Of a stretch of DNA of 23,084 nucleotides, positions 1 through 6,377 are shown one piece after another (the first letter of the stretch is position 1; every line of letters begins with the position of its first letter). The notes below the pieces were generated by a model. That model had not been told where the DNA came from. It did not search any database and worked only from the letters and a program-made list of their open reading frames with translations. The translations under genes were made by a program, and so were the position numbers. The stretch covers positions 1 to 23,084 of the forward strand of contig URAQ01000003.1 in assembly GCA_900545875.1 (NCBI GenBank), read 5' to 3'. This DNA comes from an uncultured Collinsella sp. (GTDB lineage Bacteria; Actinomycetota; Coriobacteriia; Coriobacteriales; Coriobacteriaceae).

Positions 1-33
1 GCCGGGCCTTAGTTGTTAGAACGACGGAACCAA

Positions 34-1881
34 CTACTCGACCGTGACGCTCTTGGCGAGGTTTCGGGGCTGGTCGACGTCGCAGCCGCGCAGGATGGCG
101 ACCTCGCGTGCGAGCAGCTGCAGAGGAACGCTCGCCGTGATGGGGCTGAACACGTCGCGGACTGCTGGCACGCGGATAATGCAGTCGGCGATCTTGTTGA
201 TCTCCTCGTCGCCCTCGGTGGCAACGACGATGACCTTGGCACCGCGCGCCTTGCACTCCATAAGGTTCGACACGGTCTTGTCGTAGGTGGCACTCTTGGT
301 GGCCACAGCGATGACAGGGAAGCCCGGGTCGATCAGGGCAATGGGGCCGTGCTTCATCTCGCCGGCAGCGTAGGCCTCGGCGTGCAGGTAGCTGACCTCC
401 TTGAGCTTGAGCGCACCCTCGTAGGAAATAGCGGCACCCATGCCGCGGCCCACGAACAGCGCCGACTGCGCATCCTTGCACAGCAGGGCAGCCTCATGAA
501 CGGCCTCGGTCTGGGTATCCAAAATCCACTGGATCTGCTCGGCCGTATCGGAAAGCTCGCGGAACAGCATGCGTGCCTGTTTGGTGGTCAGGCGGTACTT
601 GACCTGCGCCAGCAGCAGGGCCAGCAGCGTCAGGCTCACAACCTGGCCGATGAAGCTCTTGGTCGAGGCGACCGCGATCTCCTTGTTGGCCTTGGTGTAG
701 ATGACGCCGTCGCTTTCGCGCGCCACGGGGCTGCCCACCACGTTGGTGATGCCAAAGACCTTGGCGCCCTTGATGCGCGCATCGCGGATAGCGGCCAGCG
801 TATCGGCGGTCTCACCCGACTGAGACACGGCCACGACGAGTGTCGTCGGCGTAATGATAGGGTTGCGATAACGGAACTCGCTGGCCGCCTCGACCTCGGT
901 GGGGATGCGGGCCCAACCCTCAATAAGGTTCTTGGCGATCAGGCCGGCATGGTAGCTGGTGCCACAAGCGATGACGTAGACGCGATCGATGTCGTTGAGC
1001 TCCTCGAGCGACAGGCCCAGCTCGTCGATATCGAGCTCGCCGGCAGGCGTCATGCGGCCCACCAGTGTGTCGCGCACAACGCGCGGCTGCTCGTGGATCT
1101 CCTTGAGCATAAAGTCGGGGTAGCCGCCCTTTTCTGCCATATCCAGGTCCCAGTCGATATGGGTGATCTTGGGCTCGATGAGGTTGCCGGCCTCATCGGT
1201 GTACTCGACGCCCGCGGGCGTGAGCTTGGCAAACTGGCCGTCCTCGAGCACCACGACGTCACGCGTAGCGTCGATGAGCGCGATCACATCGGAGGCGACA
1301 TAGGAGCCGGTCTCGCCCACGCCGACGACGATGGGGGAATCCTTGCGGGCAACCGCGATTACGCCGGGCTCATCGGCGGACACGGCAGCCAGGCCATACG
1401 CGCCCACCACGTGGGTGCAGGCCTCGCGCACGGAAGCCATCAGGTCGTGCGTCTGGGCATATGCCTCTTCAATCAGGTGCGCGAAGACCTCGGTATCGGT
1501 CTCGCTCTTAAAGTGATGGCCGCGCCCCTCCAGCTCCTCGCGCAGCTCGGCAAAGTTCTCGATAATACCGTTGTGGACGATGGCGATGCGACCGTCACAG
1601 CTGGTGTGGGGGTGGGCATTCACAACGGAAGGCTTGCCATGGGTGGCCCAACGGGTATGGCCGATACCGCACGTGGCGTCGCTATCGATGTTGGAGAGCT
1701 CGCTCTCCAGGCCCGCGACCTTGCCCACGCGGCGGATGACGTCGAGGCGTGCTGCTGCGCCCTCGCCCACCTCGAGTGCAACACCCGATGAGTCATAGCC
1801 GCGATATTCCATACGCTTAAGGCCCGTGACCAGGATGTTCTTTGCAATATCAGAGCCGGTGTAGCCGACGATTCCGCACAT
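34..1881 (-). CDS. glmS: Glutamine--fructose-6-phosphate aminotransferase (isomerizing)
   Basis: This enzyme makes glucosamine-6-phosphate from fructose-6-phosphate and glutamine, the first committed step to UDP-GlcNAc for peptidoglycan, and acts in the cytoplasm. The protein has 615 residues, close to the family's usual ~609. It begins MCGIVGYTG, placing the nucleophilic Cys directly after the initiator Met as the N-terminal glutaminase domain requires. The glutaminase domain covers roughly residues 1-220. Two SIS sugar-isomerase domains follow; SQSGETADT, near residue 360, is a sugar-phosphate-binding loop. The C-terminus DQPRNLAKSVTVE is the canonical family tail. The start at 1881 is fixed by the catalytic Cys2, with a GAAGGGA-like ribosome site upstream. 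It is divergent from the LacI-family gene, and inverted repeats in its leader may be operators. The identification is secure. Confidence 0.98.
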   Translation of the reverse strand: MCGIVGYTGSDIAKNILVTGLKRMEYRGYDSSGVALEVGEGAAARLDVIRRVGKVAGLESELSNIDSDATCGIGHTRWATHGKPSVVNAHPHTSCDGRIAIVHNGIIENFAELREELEGRGHHFKSETDTEVFAHLIEEAYAQTHDLMASVREACTHVVGAYGLAAVSADEPGVIAVARKDSPIVVGVGETGSYVASDVIALIDATRDVVVLEDGQFAKLTPAGVEYTDEAGNLIEPKITHIDWDLDMAEKGGYPDFMLKEIHEQPRVVRDTLVGRMTPAGELDIDELGLSLEELNDIDRVYVIACGTSYHAGLIAKNLIEGWARIPTEVEAASEFRYRNPIITPTTLVVAVSQSGETADTLAAIRDARIKGAKVFGITNVVGSPVARESDGVIYTKANKEIAVASTKSFIGQVVSLTLLALLLAQVKYRLTTKQARMLFRELSDTAEQIQWILDTQTEAVHEAALLCKDAQSALFVGRGMGAAISYEGALKLKEVSYLHAEAYAAGEMKHGPIALIDPGFPVIAVATKSATYDKTVSNLMECKARGAKVIVVATEGDEEINKIADCIIRVPAVRDVFSPITASVPLQLLAREVAILRGCDVDQPRNLAKSVTVE

Positions 1882-1982
1882 AGGATAAATCCCTTCGTTC
1901 GCGTGACTGCAAGACGTCCACGCACAGGGGGCGCTGAGACGTATAACGTTCGAGTATTGTACTCACGCAACCGCAAGCTGAT

Positions 1983-2015
1983 ATACCAGAAGTGGTATCT
2001 CATCTTAGATACCAC
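1983..2015. promoter_or_regulatory. Overlapping inverted repeats upstream of glmS (candidate operator)
   Basis: GTGGTATCT (1992-2000) and AGATACCAC (2007-2015) form a perfect 9-bp inverted repeat with a 6-nt spacer. It overlaps a second one, ATACCA (1983-1988) with TGGTAT (1993-1998). The shared TGGTAT half-site resembles the TGGT...ACCA operators of GntR/HutC-type amino-sugar regulators such as NagR and DasR; that likeness is inference. The site lies about 100 bases upstream of the glmS start. An additional small inverted repeat, GAGTA-TTG-TACTC, lies at 1951-1963. The rest of the glmS-lacI gap holds a repeat copy and the lacI promoter. Confidence 0.4.
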
Positions 2016-2083
2016 CCGATGCACACATGCTCAAACCACCACAAAGGTGCCTGTCCCCATTGTGATGGTCGAGTTGGCAACGG

Positions 2084-2133
2084 CGTTTCCCCAGATAAAG
2101 CCTGCCAAAATAAACCTGTCTCTAATTGGCAGG
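2084..2133 (-). repeat. CCTGCC repeat, copy A
   Basis: This 50-base intergenic repeat is shared with 5308-5356 and 5784-5833. Read on the minus strand it runs CCTGCCAA, a short variable part, ACAGGTTTATTTTGGCAGG, then TTTATCTGGGGAAACG. CCTGCCAA and TTGGCAGG are perfect complements, so the unit can form a hairpin followed by a T-rich stretch, like an intrinsic terminator. This copy abuts the -35 box of the neighbouring lacI-type promoter. Confidence 0.75.
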
Positions 2134-2135
2134 TT

Positions 2136-2166
2136 TTGACACCCTAGGGGCGGGCGATGCTACAAT
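2136..2166 (+). promoter_or_regulatory. Promoter of the first LacI-family gene
   Basis: A perfect -35 box TTGACA (2136-2141) is followed after 19 bases by TACAAT (2161-2166). The TG at 2158-2159 makes this an extended -10 (TGCTACAAT), which tolerates the long spacer. Transcription would start near 2173, about 30 bases before the ATG. The -35 box begins three bases after repeat copy A ends. Confidence 0.65.
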
Positions 2167-2201
2167 CTGGCTTGTACTTGAAACGCATCAAAGGGGCCGC
2201 T

Positions 2202-3314
2202 ATGGCAAAGGTTAAAATCAGCGACGTCGCGCGCGAAGCCGGGGTTTCGTTGGGCACGGTTTCCAACGCACTCAACCATCCCGAAAAGCTGCGCCCCGAG
2301 ACCCTCAAGCTCATAAATGAAACCATCAATCGACTGGGCTACCTGCCCAACCAAAGCGCTCGTCAGCTCGCGGGCGGCGCCACCAAGTCCTTTGGCCTGG
2401 TGCTCCCCCGTCTCGATCACGGCTTTTCGCTCCAAATCGCCAGCGGCGCCCACAACGAGGCCCGCAAGCACGGCTACGACTTGCTCATCGCCAACGCCGA
2501 TAACGACGATATTCTCGAGGACCATTACCTGCGCTACTTTATGGGCACCCAGATGTCCGGCGTCATGGTTCAGCCCATGGCATCCCCCGACTGGCACCCG
2601 GCCATGACCAAGATGCCCGTGCCCATCGTCCACCTGGATATCCACTGCTCCGAGCCGGGCTACTACGTGGCTGCCGACAACGAGGCACAGGGCCGCATCA
2701 TCGCCGAACTCGCCATCGCCCGCGGCGCACACCATATCACCGTTGTGGGCAGATCGGCATTCATGCAGCTTACTCTGCGCGTCCTTGGCATTCACAAGGC
2801 GCTCGCAATGCGCTCCGACATTAAGATCGAAGTCATCGATGCCGGCGAGTGGAACACCGCGGCGGACGGCTACGGTATCGGAGCCCAAATTGCCGAGCGC
2901 CCCACCGGCGAGCGCCCCGACTTCGTGATCGGCCTTACCGACGTGCTGGCCTCGGGCATCATCTCGGCATTCATTGACAAAGGCGTCTCTGTTCCCGGCC
3001 AGATTCTCGTGGCCGGCTGCGACGGCAACCCACTTGCGTGGAGCGGCTCGGTCCCACTCACCACGGTGGCACCCCCGGGCTACGAAATTGGCCGCAAAGG
3101 CGTGCAGCTGCTTATAGAACAGATCGAAAACAAGGCACCGGCAAAGACCAAGCACGTCCACATCGGCTCTGCAGCGCGCACCGTCACCGCGGTCACGGCC
3201 ATCGAGGACATCAACCGCCAAGAACTCGTGCGGCCGTTCCTGCTGGAACGCGCCAGCACCCAGGCAAGCAGCCAGACCGACGCCACGGCCATCAACCTAG
3301 GCGCGTATCTATAG
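2202..3314 (+). CDS. LacI-family transcriptional regulator (orphan)
   Basis: This is a sugar-responsive DNA-binding regulator of 370 residues. The N-terminal helix-turn-helix is typical: VKISDVAREAGVSLGTVSNALN, with the hinge helix near residues 48-60 (LPNQSARQLAGG). A periplasmic-binding-protein-like effector domain follows, to about residue 340. I chose the ATG at 2202 because AAAGGGG lies 7-12 bases upstream and the LacI fold begins there; an in-frame ATG at 2157 falls inside the promoter. The tail after residue ~340 (RPFLLERASTQASSQTD) is an extra C-terminal stretch. No metabolic gene sits beside it on its own strand, so its target is unknown. It could regulate the divergent glmS or the HAD gene, but nothing in the sequence decides this. 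Confidence 0.93.
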   Translation: MAKVKISDVAREAGVSLGTVSNALNHPEKLRPETLKLINETINRLGYLPNQSARQLAGGATKSFGLVLPRLDHGFSLQIASGAHNEARKHGYDLLIANADNDDILEDHYLRYFMGTQMSGVMVQPMASPDWHPAMTKMPVPIVHLDIHCSEPGYYVAADNEAQGRIIAELAIARGAHHITVVGRSAFMQLTLRVLGIHKALAMRSDIKIEVIDAGEWNTAADGYGIGAQIAERPTGERPDFVIGLTDVLASGIISAFIDKGVSVPGQILVAGCDGNPLAWSGSVPLTTVAPPGYEIGRKGVQLLIEQIENKAPAKTKHVHIGSAARTVTAVTAIEDINRQELVRPFLLERASTQASSQTDATAINLGAYL

Positions 3315-3339
3315 CACGCCCGCAAGTATGCTAAGTCGC

Positions 3340-3389
3340 CGCTCAAGCAAAAGGGGCCCGACCATTGCCGGGCCCCTTTTGCTTGAGCG
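3340..3389. terminator. Bidirectional intrinsic terminator, perfect 21-bp stem
   Basis: Arms at 3340-3360 and 3369-3389 are perfectly complementary, with an 8-nt loop. The stem carries AAAAGGGGCCCG on one side and CGGGCCCCTTTT on the other, giving a GC core flanked by A and T runs on both strands. It lies between two convergent genes (stops at 3314 and 3428) and should terminate both. Confidence 0.9.
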
Positions 3390-3427
3390 CAAACGTGAGC
3401 AATCGCTCGTTTCAACACCGCAATTGT

Positions 3428-4078
3428 CTAGCGCACGGCCTTAACTGCCGCCGTCAGATCGAACAGCGTGTCGAGCACCGCCTCGCAGCCGTCCACCACG
3501 TCCTGCGGCAGCGGAACGATATCGGGAACGGCAAAGACATGGCAGCCGGCCGTGATGCCCGAGACACAGCCGTTGCGCGAATCCTCGACCACGGCGCACT
3601 CCTCGGGAGCAAAGCCCGCGCGCTCGCAGGCAAGCAGATACATCTCGGGATCGGGCTTGCCGTGCACGACGTCCTCACCGCAGGTCACGGTCTCAAACTT
3701 GTCAAAGAGACCGACCATCTTAAGGTTGCGCTCGGCGGTAACGTGGCGCGAAGACGTCGCTAGACCAACGTGATAGCCCGCAGCCAGCAGCTCGTCTAGG
3801 CACTCGGCGGCGCCGGCCTTAAGTTCCAGTTCGGTCTTGACCATCTCGTCGCGAATCTCCTTGTGGCGACGATAGATCGCCTCGGTGGTTTCGTGGCTGC
3901 CATAATGCTTATCGAGGATATCCATAACATCGGGCAGCGTGCGGCCGATAAACTGATGGATCAGCGCTTCATCAATCGCGAGCCCCAGCTCAGCGGCGCC
4001 TGCCTTCCAGGCCTTAATCCCCAAACGCTCGGTATCGACCAGCGTTCCATCCATGTCAAAAATAACAGCCTTGATCAT
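3428..4078 (-). CDS. HAD-superfamily hydrolase, beta-phosphoglucomutase-like
   Basis: This is a 216-residue cytoplasmic phosphatase or phosphomutase of the subgroup with a helical cap. Motif I is FDMDGTLVDTE, with Asp8 the nucleophile and Asp10 the acid/base. Motif II is ATSSR, motif III contributes the lysine in HGKPDPEMY, and motif IV is VVEDSRNG. The pattern fits beta-phosphoglucomutase/YcjU/GPH-like enzymes, which act on small sugar phosphates; the substrate cannot be read from the sequence. The ATG at 4078 gives the standard MIKAVIFDMDGT start and has GGGGGA upstream. An open frame continues 29 codons further upstream without supporting signals. The gene is alone on its strand, between the 21-bp terminator and the divergent larE. 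Confidence 0.92.
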   Translation of the reverse strand: MIKAVIFDMDGTLVDTERLGIKAWKAGAAELGLAIDEALIHQFIGRTLPDVMDILDKHYGSHETTEAIYRRHKEIRDEMVKTELELKAGAAECLDELLAAGYHVGLATSSRHVTAERNLKMVGLFDKFETVTCGEDVVHGKPDPEMYLLACERAGFAPEECAVVEDSRNGCVSGITAGCHVFAVPDIVPLPQDVVDGCEAVLDTLFDLTAAVKAVR

Positions 4079-4251
4079 ATCGGTCCCCCATCGACTCTCG
4101 CTGTCACGTTGCTGCAACTCTACCGCATTTGGCAACTTGTATATAACGTATATATCATATTGCACTTTCGTTACACAGATAGAAGTCTTATGGCAAGTAA
4201 CGCATTAGGATTATAGTTTTCGATCGAGTACTCAACGATAAGGATCGTTTC

Positions 4252-5130
4252 ATGATTTTAGACACCACGGCACCCGCAGAGGAGCTTCAAGACAAGCTAT
4301 CGGCGCTCGAACAGCTGCTTTTGGCATACGGACGCGTGGCTATCGGGTTTTCCGGCGGCGTTGACAGCAGCTTTTTGGCCGCCGCATGCGCCCGCATCAT
4401 GCCTACCAATACCCTCCTCGTCCATCTCACCACGCCGCTCATCGGCACGCCCGAGCAGGCTTCGTTTGAGCAGTCCGTTGATGGGCAGGCCAATGAGGGG
4501 CCGCATTTTAAGCTCCCCGTGCTCAATCTTTCGGTGGATCAGTTGCAGCTCCCCCAAGTAGCCTGCAACGATGCCAATCGCTGCTACCACTGCAAGCACG
4601 CCGGCTTTACCGCCATCGTCAACCACGCCAAGTCGCTCGGCTTTCCCACCGTCATCGATGGCAGCAATGCAAGCGATCGCGGTGACTACCGCCCCGGCAT
4701 GCGTGCGGCAGAAGAGCTCGGCGTACGCTCACCCCTTATGGAGGTCGGCTTTACCAAGGACGAAGAGCGCGAGCTGCTGCGCGCATGGGGCTATCCCGTT
4801 TGGAACCTGCCGGCGGGAGCATGTCTTGCCACCCGCGTCCCCACGGGCGAGGAGCTTACGCGCGAGAAGGTCGATTTAATCCGCGCCTGCGAGGATTACC
4901 TGCACGATCTTGATCTGGTACAGGTACGCGCGCGCTTGATCGGCGGCTGCATGCATATCGAGGCCGCACCCGCAGATGTCGCCAAGATTGCCGCGCTCGG
5001 CGGCACCGCCGTCGATGCCGAGGGCAAGACCCCGCTGCCCGCCGCCATCGAGTCCGCGCTGCGCGAGCTGGGCTGCGACCATATCTCCCCCGAGGTCACC
5101 CCCTACATCCACGGCAACATGAACCTTTAG
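4252..5130 (+). CDS. larE: ATP-dependent sacrificial sulfur transferase LarE
   Basis: LarE activates and thiolates the pyridinium dicarboxylate precursor of the nickel-pincer cofactor (NPN) of lactate racemase and related LarA enzymes. This protein has 292 residues. It has the PP-loop FSGGVDSS (residues 33-40), which binds ATP, and the family hallmark DGSNASDRGDYRPG (136-149) followed by RSPL. Cys191 in GACLATR corresponds to the sulfur-donating Cys of Lactobacillus LarE. A CxxC pair (Cys111, Cys114; RCYHCK) is also present, as in LarE proteins that carry an iron-sulfur cluster. AAGGAT precedes the ATG. No larA, larB or larC is present in the window, so LarE here is unlinked from its pathway partners. 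Identification is strong; the sulfur mechanism is inferred. Confidence 0.94.
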   Translation: MILDTTAPAEELQDKLSALEQLLLAYGRVAIGFSGGVDSSFLAAACARIMPTNTLLVHLTTPLIGTPEQASFEQSVDGQANEGPHFKLPVLNLSVDQLQLPQVACNDANRCYHCKHAGFTAIVNHAKSLGFPTVIDGSNASDRGDYRPGMRAAEELGVRSPLMEVGFTKDEERELLRAWGYPVWNLPAGACLATRVPTGEELTREKVDLIRACEDYLHDLDLVQVRARLIGGCMHIEAAPADVAKIAALGGTAVDAEGKTPLPAAIESALRELGCDHISPEVTPYIHGNMNL

Positions 5131-5157
5131 GTTACGCCGTTTTACAAACGGCGTAAC
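5131..5157 (+). terminator. Hairpin directly after larE
   Basis: GTTACGCCGTTT (5131-5142) and AAACGGCGTAAC (5146-5157) form a perfect 12-bp stem with a 3-nt loop, starting on the base after the larE stop codon. No T-run follows, so termination may be inefficient or the hairpin may protect the mRNA 3' end. Confidence 0.6.
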
Positions 5158-5170
5158 TGCTCGGCGCTGC

Positions 5171-5270
5171 GCGGGCTCCGGGCACGGCAATCTGACGTTC
5201 AACTTCACGGGCGCGACCAAAAGGTCAGCGCCCGCTTGTTTCACGTCACCTTACCGCACCCGGAGCCCGC
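5171..5270. repeat. 100-nt nested hairpin element
   Basis: The outer arms GCGGGCTCCGGG (5171-5182) and CCCGGAGCCCGC (5259-5270) are perfect 12-bp complements. Inside them TGACGT (5193-5198) pairs with ACGTCA (5242-5247). At the centre GGGCGC+GACC (5209-5218) pairs with GGTC+GCGCCC (5223-5233), with a 1-nt bulge and an AAAA loop. The whole segment thus folds into one long interrupted hairpin. Its outer GGGCTCCGGG motif recurs in the element at 19318-19454. It could be a structured RNA or a small non-autonomous mobile element. Confidence 0.7.
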
Positions 5271-5307
5271 TCGCTCACATATGCTCAACCTGGACTGCGT
5301 TAACTGA

Positions 5308-5356
5308 CCTGTCAATAAGGGACAGGTTTGTTTTGGCAGGTTTTATCTTGGGAAAA
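5308..5356 (+). repeat. CCTGCC repeat, copy B
   Basis: This is the second copy of the repeat at 2084-2133. Its left arm is CCTGTC instead of CCTGCC, and it ends TTTTATCTTGGGAAAA. CCTGTC can also pair with GACAGG inside the unit, so this copy has two mutually exclusive hairpins. It lies downstream of larE in the terminator orientation. Confidence 0.7.
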
Positions 5357-5371
5357 TATCGCGAGGCAGTC

Positions 5372-5414
5372 GCCCCTCTAGCACCCATCAAACTTCGAGA
5401 GACGATAGAGGGGC
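5372..5414. repeat. Inverted repeat after the winged-helix remnant
   Basis: GCCCCTCTA (5372-5380) and TAGAGGGGC (5406-5414) form a perfect 9-bp stem with a 25-nt loop. On the minus strand it follows the stop codon of the gene remnant at 5428-5559, so it may be the leftover terminator of that lost gene. Confidence 0.45.
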
Positions 5415-5427
5415 AATTCGGCTGCAT

Positions 5428-5559
5428 CTACTTCTTCCGATAGCGGCGGTTGCGGCTCGTCGATGAACCCATTACTTCGATGAGCCCTTTATCCGTCATT
5501 TTTGGCAGATGGTAGCTGACGGACGAATTTTGGCATTCCGTCTCTCTAAAACAAGGCGC
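5428..5559 (-). pseudogene. C-terminal remnant of a winged-helix protein
   Basis: On the minus strand one frame stays open for 43 codons and ends in TAG at 5428-5430. It reads ...ETECQNSSVSYHLPKMTD, then KGLIEVMGSSTSRNRRYRKK. This looks like a recognition helix (SSVSYHLPKMTDKGLIE) followed by a basic wing, as in winged-helix regulators and in the tails of some AlbA_2/AAA_4-type ATP-binding proteins. The frame is cut upstream by a TAA inside the 30-bp palindrome at 5542-5603, and no start codon or ribosome site is present. I infer a decayed gene whose front part was lost or replaced by the repeat array. The parent family is not certain. Confidence 0.55.
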
Positions 5560-5710
5560 TTATCTCTCTAACTTTAGAGAGATAAGCGCCTTGTTTTAGA
5601 GAGGCATTAAGAGAGATGTATCGAATTCGCTGCTAGATTGCCTAATGCTATCTCTCTAACCAACCTTCTCTTTAGAGAGACATTTAGAGAGATGAGCGCG
5701 ACCTCTCTAA
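5541..5710. repeat. TCTCTCTAA/TTAGAGAGA array with a perfect 30-bp palindrome
   Basis: Arms at 5542-5571 and 5574-5603 are perfect 30-base complements separated by 2 nt. The motif TCTCTCTAA or its complement TTAGAGAGA occurs at or near 5541, 5563, 5574, 5597 (last base changed), 5607 (one base inserted), 5651, 5672, 5684 and 5703 (first base changed). The last four form two inverted pairs, 5651/5672 and 5684/5703. From 5711 to 5783 I see nothing recognisable. The array may be a set of protein-binding sites or the scar of a recombination event. Confidence 0.7.
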
Positions 5711-5783
5711 TCAAGGGCTCCACTCTTTAAGGTGCACACTTCCTAACCGTGCCCTAAGTTGCGGTGAAATAACTCACGATTAG

Positions 5784-5833
5784 CCTGCCAAAAAGGGATA
5801 GGTTTATTTTGGCAGGTTTTATCTGGGGAAACG
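5784..5833 (+). repeat. CCTGCC repeat, copy C
   Basis: This is the third copy of the repeat. CCTGCCAAAA (5784-5793) and TTTTGGCAGG (5807-5816) give a perfect 10-bp stem followed by TTTTATCT, the clearest terminator-like version of the three. It ends TCTGGGGAAACG like copy A. It faces the 3' end of the PTS EIIA gene. Confidence 0.75.
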
Positions 5834-5839
5834 CAAACA

Positions 5840-5870
5840 GGGCCGCGACACCTATATGGCGTCGCGGCCC
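5840..5870. terminator. Terminator hairpin at the end of the PTS operon
   Basis: GGGCCGCGAC (5840-5849) and GTCGCGGCCC (5861-5870) form a perfect 10-bp stem with an 11-nt loop. It lies about 45 bases beyond the EIIA stop codon. The T-run is better on the plus strand (CCCTTTTCC) than on the minus strand (CCTGTTTGCG), so it may act in both directions. Confidence 0.7.
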
Positions 5871-5913
5871 TTTTCCTTGGAGAAGGATCGATTGATTGAA
5901 CGGGATGACCGTC

Positions 5914-6366
5914 CTAGTCTTCGAGTCCGCTATTGATGAGCTCCGCAATCTCAACGGGATCGGTGCTCGCGCGCACCTTGTCGCGGAAGCCGGCGTCCAT
6001 CAGCATTACGGCAGCCTTGGAGAGCAGGCGCAGATGCGTGGTTCCAGCCTCGCCGGCAGGCACGTACAGCGCGAGCGCAACATCGACGGGCACCCCATCG
6101 AAGCTCGGCCATTCAACGGGCTCGGTCAGTTTAAGCACGGCTACGCCCGGCGTGTGGATCGCGTCGCTTTTGGCATGCGGAACGGCAAAACCGGCGACAA
6201 GGCCGGTCTCGGCCTCGTTCTCGCGAGCAATGAAGGCGGCCTCTACGGCAGATGCGTCATCGGCAAAGCCGAGCTCGATGGCCTGCTCGGACAAATAATG
6301 TAGGGCGTCCTCGCGCGAGGCGGCGGTATACCCTATCGTCACTTGGTTGGCAGATACAAATCCCAT
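5914..6366 (-). CDS. PTS EIIA component, fructose/mannitol type
   Basis: This 150-residue cytoplasmic EIIA takes a phosphate from HPr and passes it to the EIIB domain of its transporter. The active-site histidine is His64 in GLVAGFAVPHAKS, which matches the GxPH motif of the PTS_EIIA_2 family. It is the last gene of the six-gene operon and starts 11 bases after the stop of the transketolase C-half gene. AAGGAAGG precedes the ATG. It is almost certainly the partner of the EIIBC protein at the other end of the operon, which lacks an EIIA domain. Splitting the PTS to both ends of the cluster suggests the metabolic genes and transporter are expressed as one unit. Confidence 0.92.
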   Translation of the reverse strand: MGFVSANQVTIGYTAASREDALHYLSEQAIELGFADDASAVEAAFIARENEAETGLVAGFAVPHAKSDAIHTPGVAVLKLTEPVEWPSFDGVPVDVALALYVPAGEAGTTHLRLLSKAAVMLMDAGFRDKVRASTDPVEIAELINSGLED

Positions 6367-6377
6367 GGAAACCTTCC

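Noticed and set aside
13..1791. A 592-codon plus-strand open frame
   Set aside because: It is antisense to glmS, whose active site and termini are intact.
1882..1950. A glmS ribozyme-like start (AGCGCC in the minus-strand leader)
   Set aside because: Only about 58 bases separate it from the ATG, and the conserved ribozyme core is not visible.
1903..2139. A short reading frame ending FPQIKPAKINLSL, with the same peptide in a frame at 5754-5954
   Set aside because: The shared peptide is simply translation of the CCTGCC nucleotide repeat; neither frame has a ribosome site.
5541..5710. A CRISPR-like array
   Set aside because: Repeats are only 9 bases, occur in both orientations and have irregular spacing, with no cas genes.
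5131..5913. An insertion sequence or phage remnant
   Set aside because: No transposase or integrase frame exists in this stretch; only short repeats and a winged-helix tail are visible.
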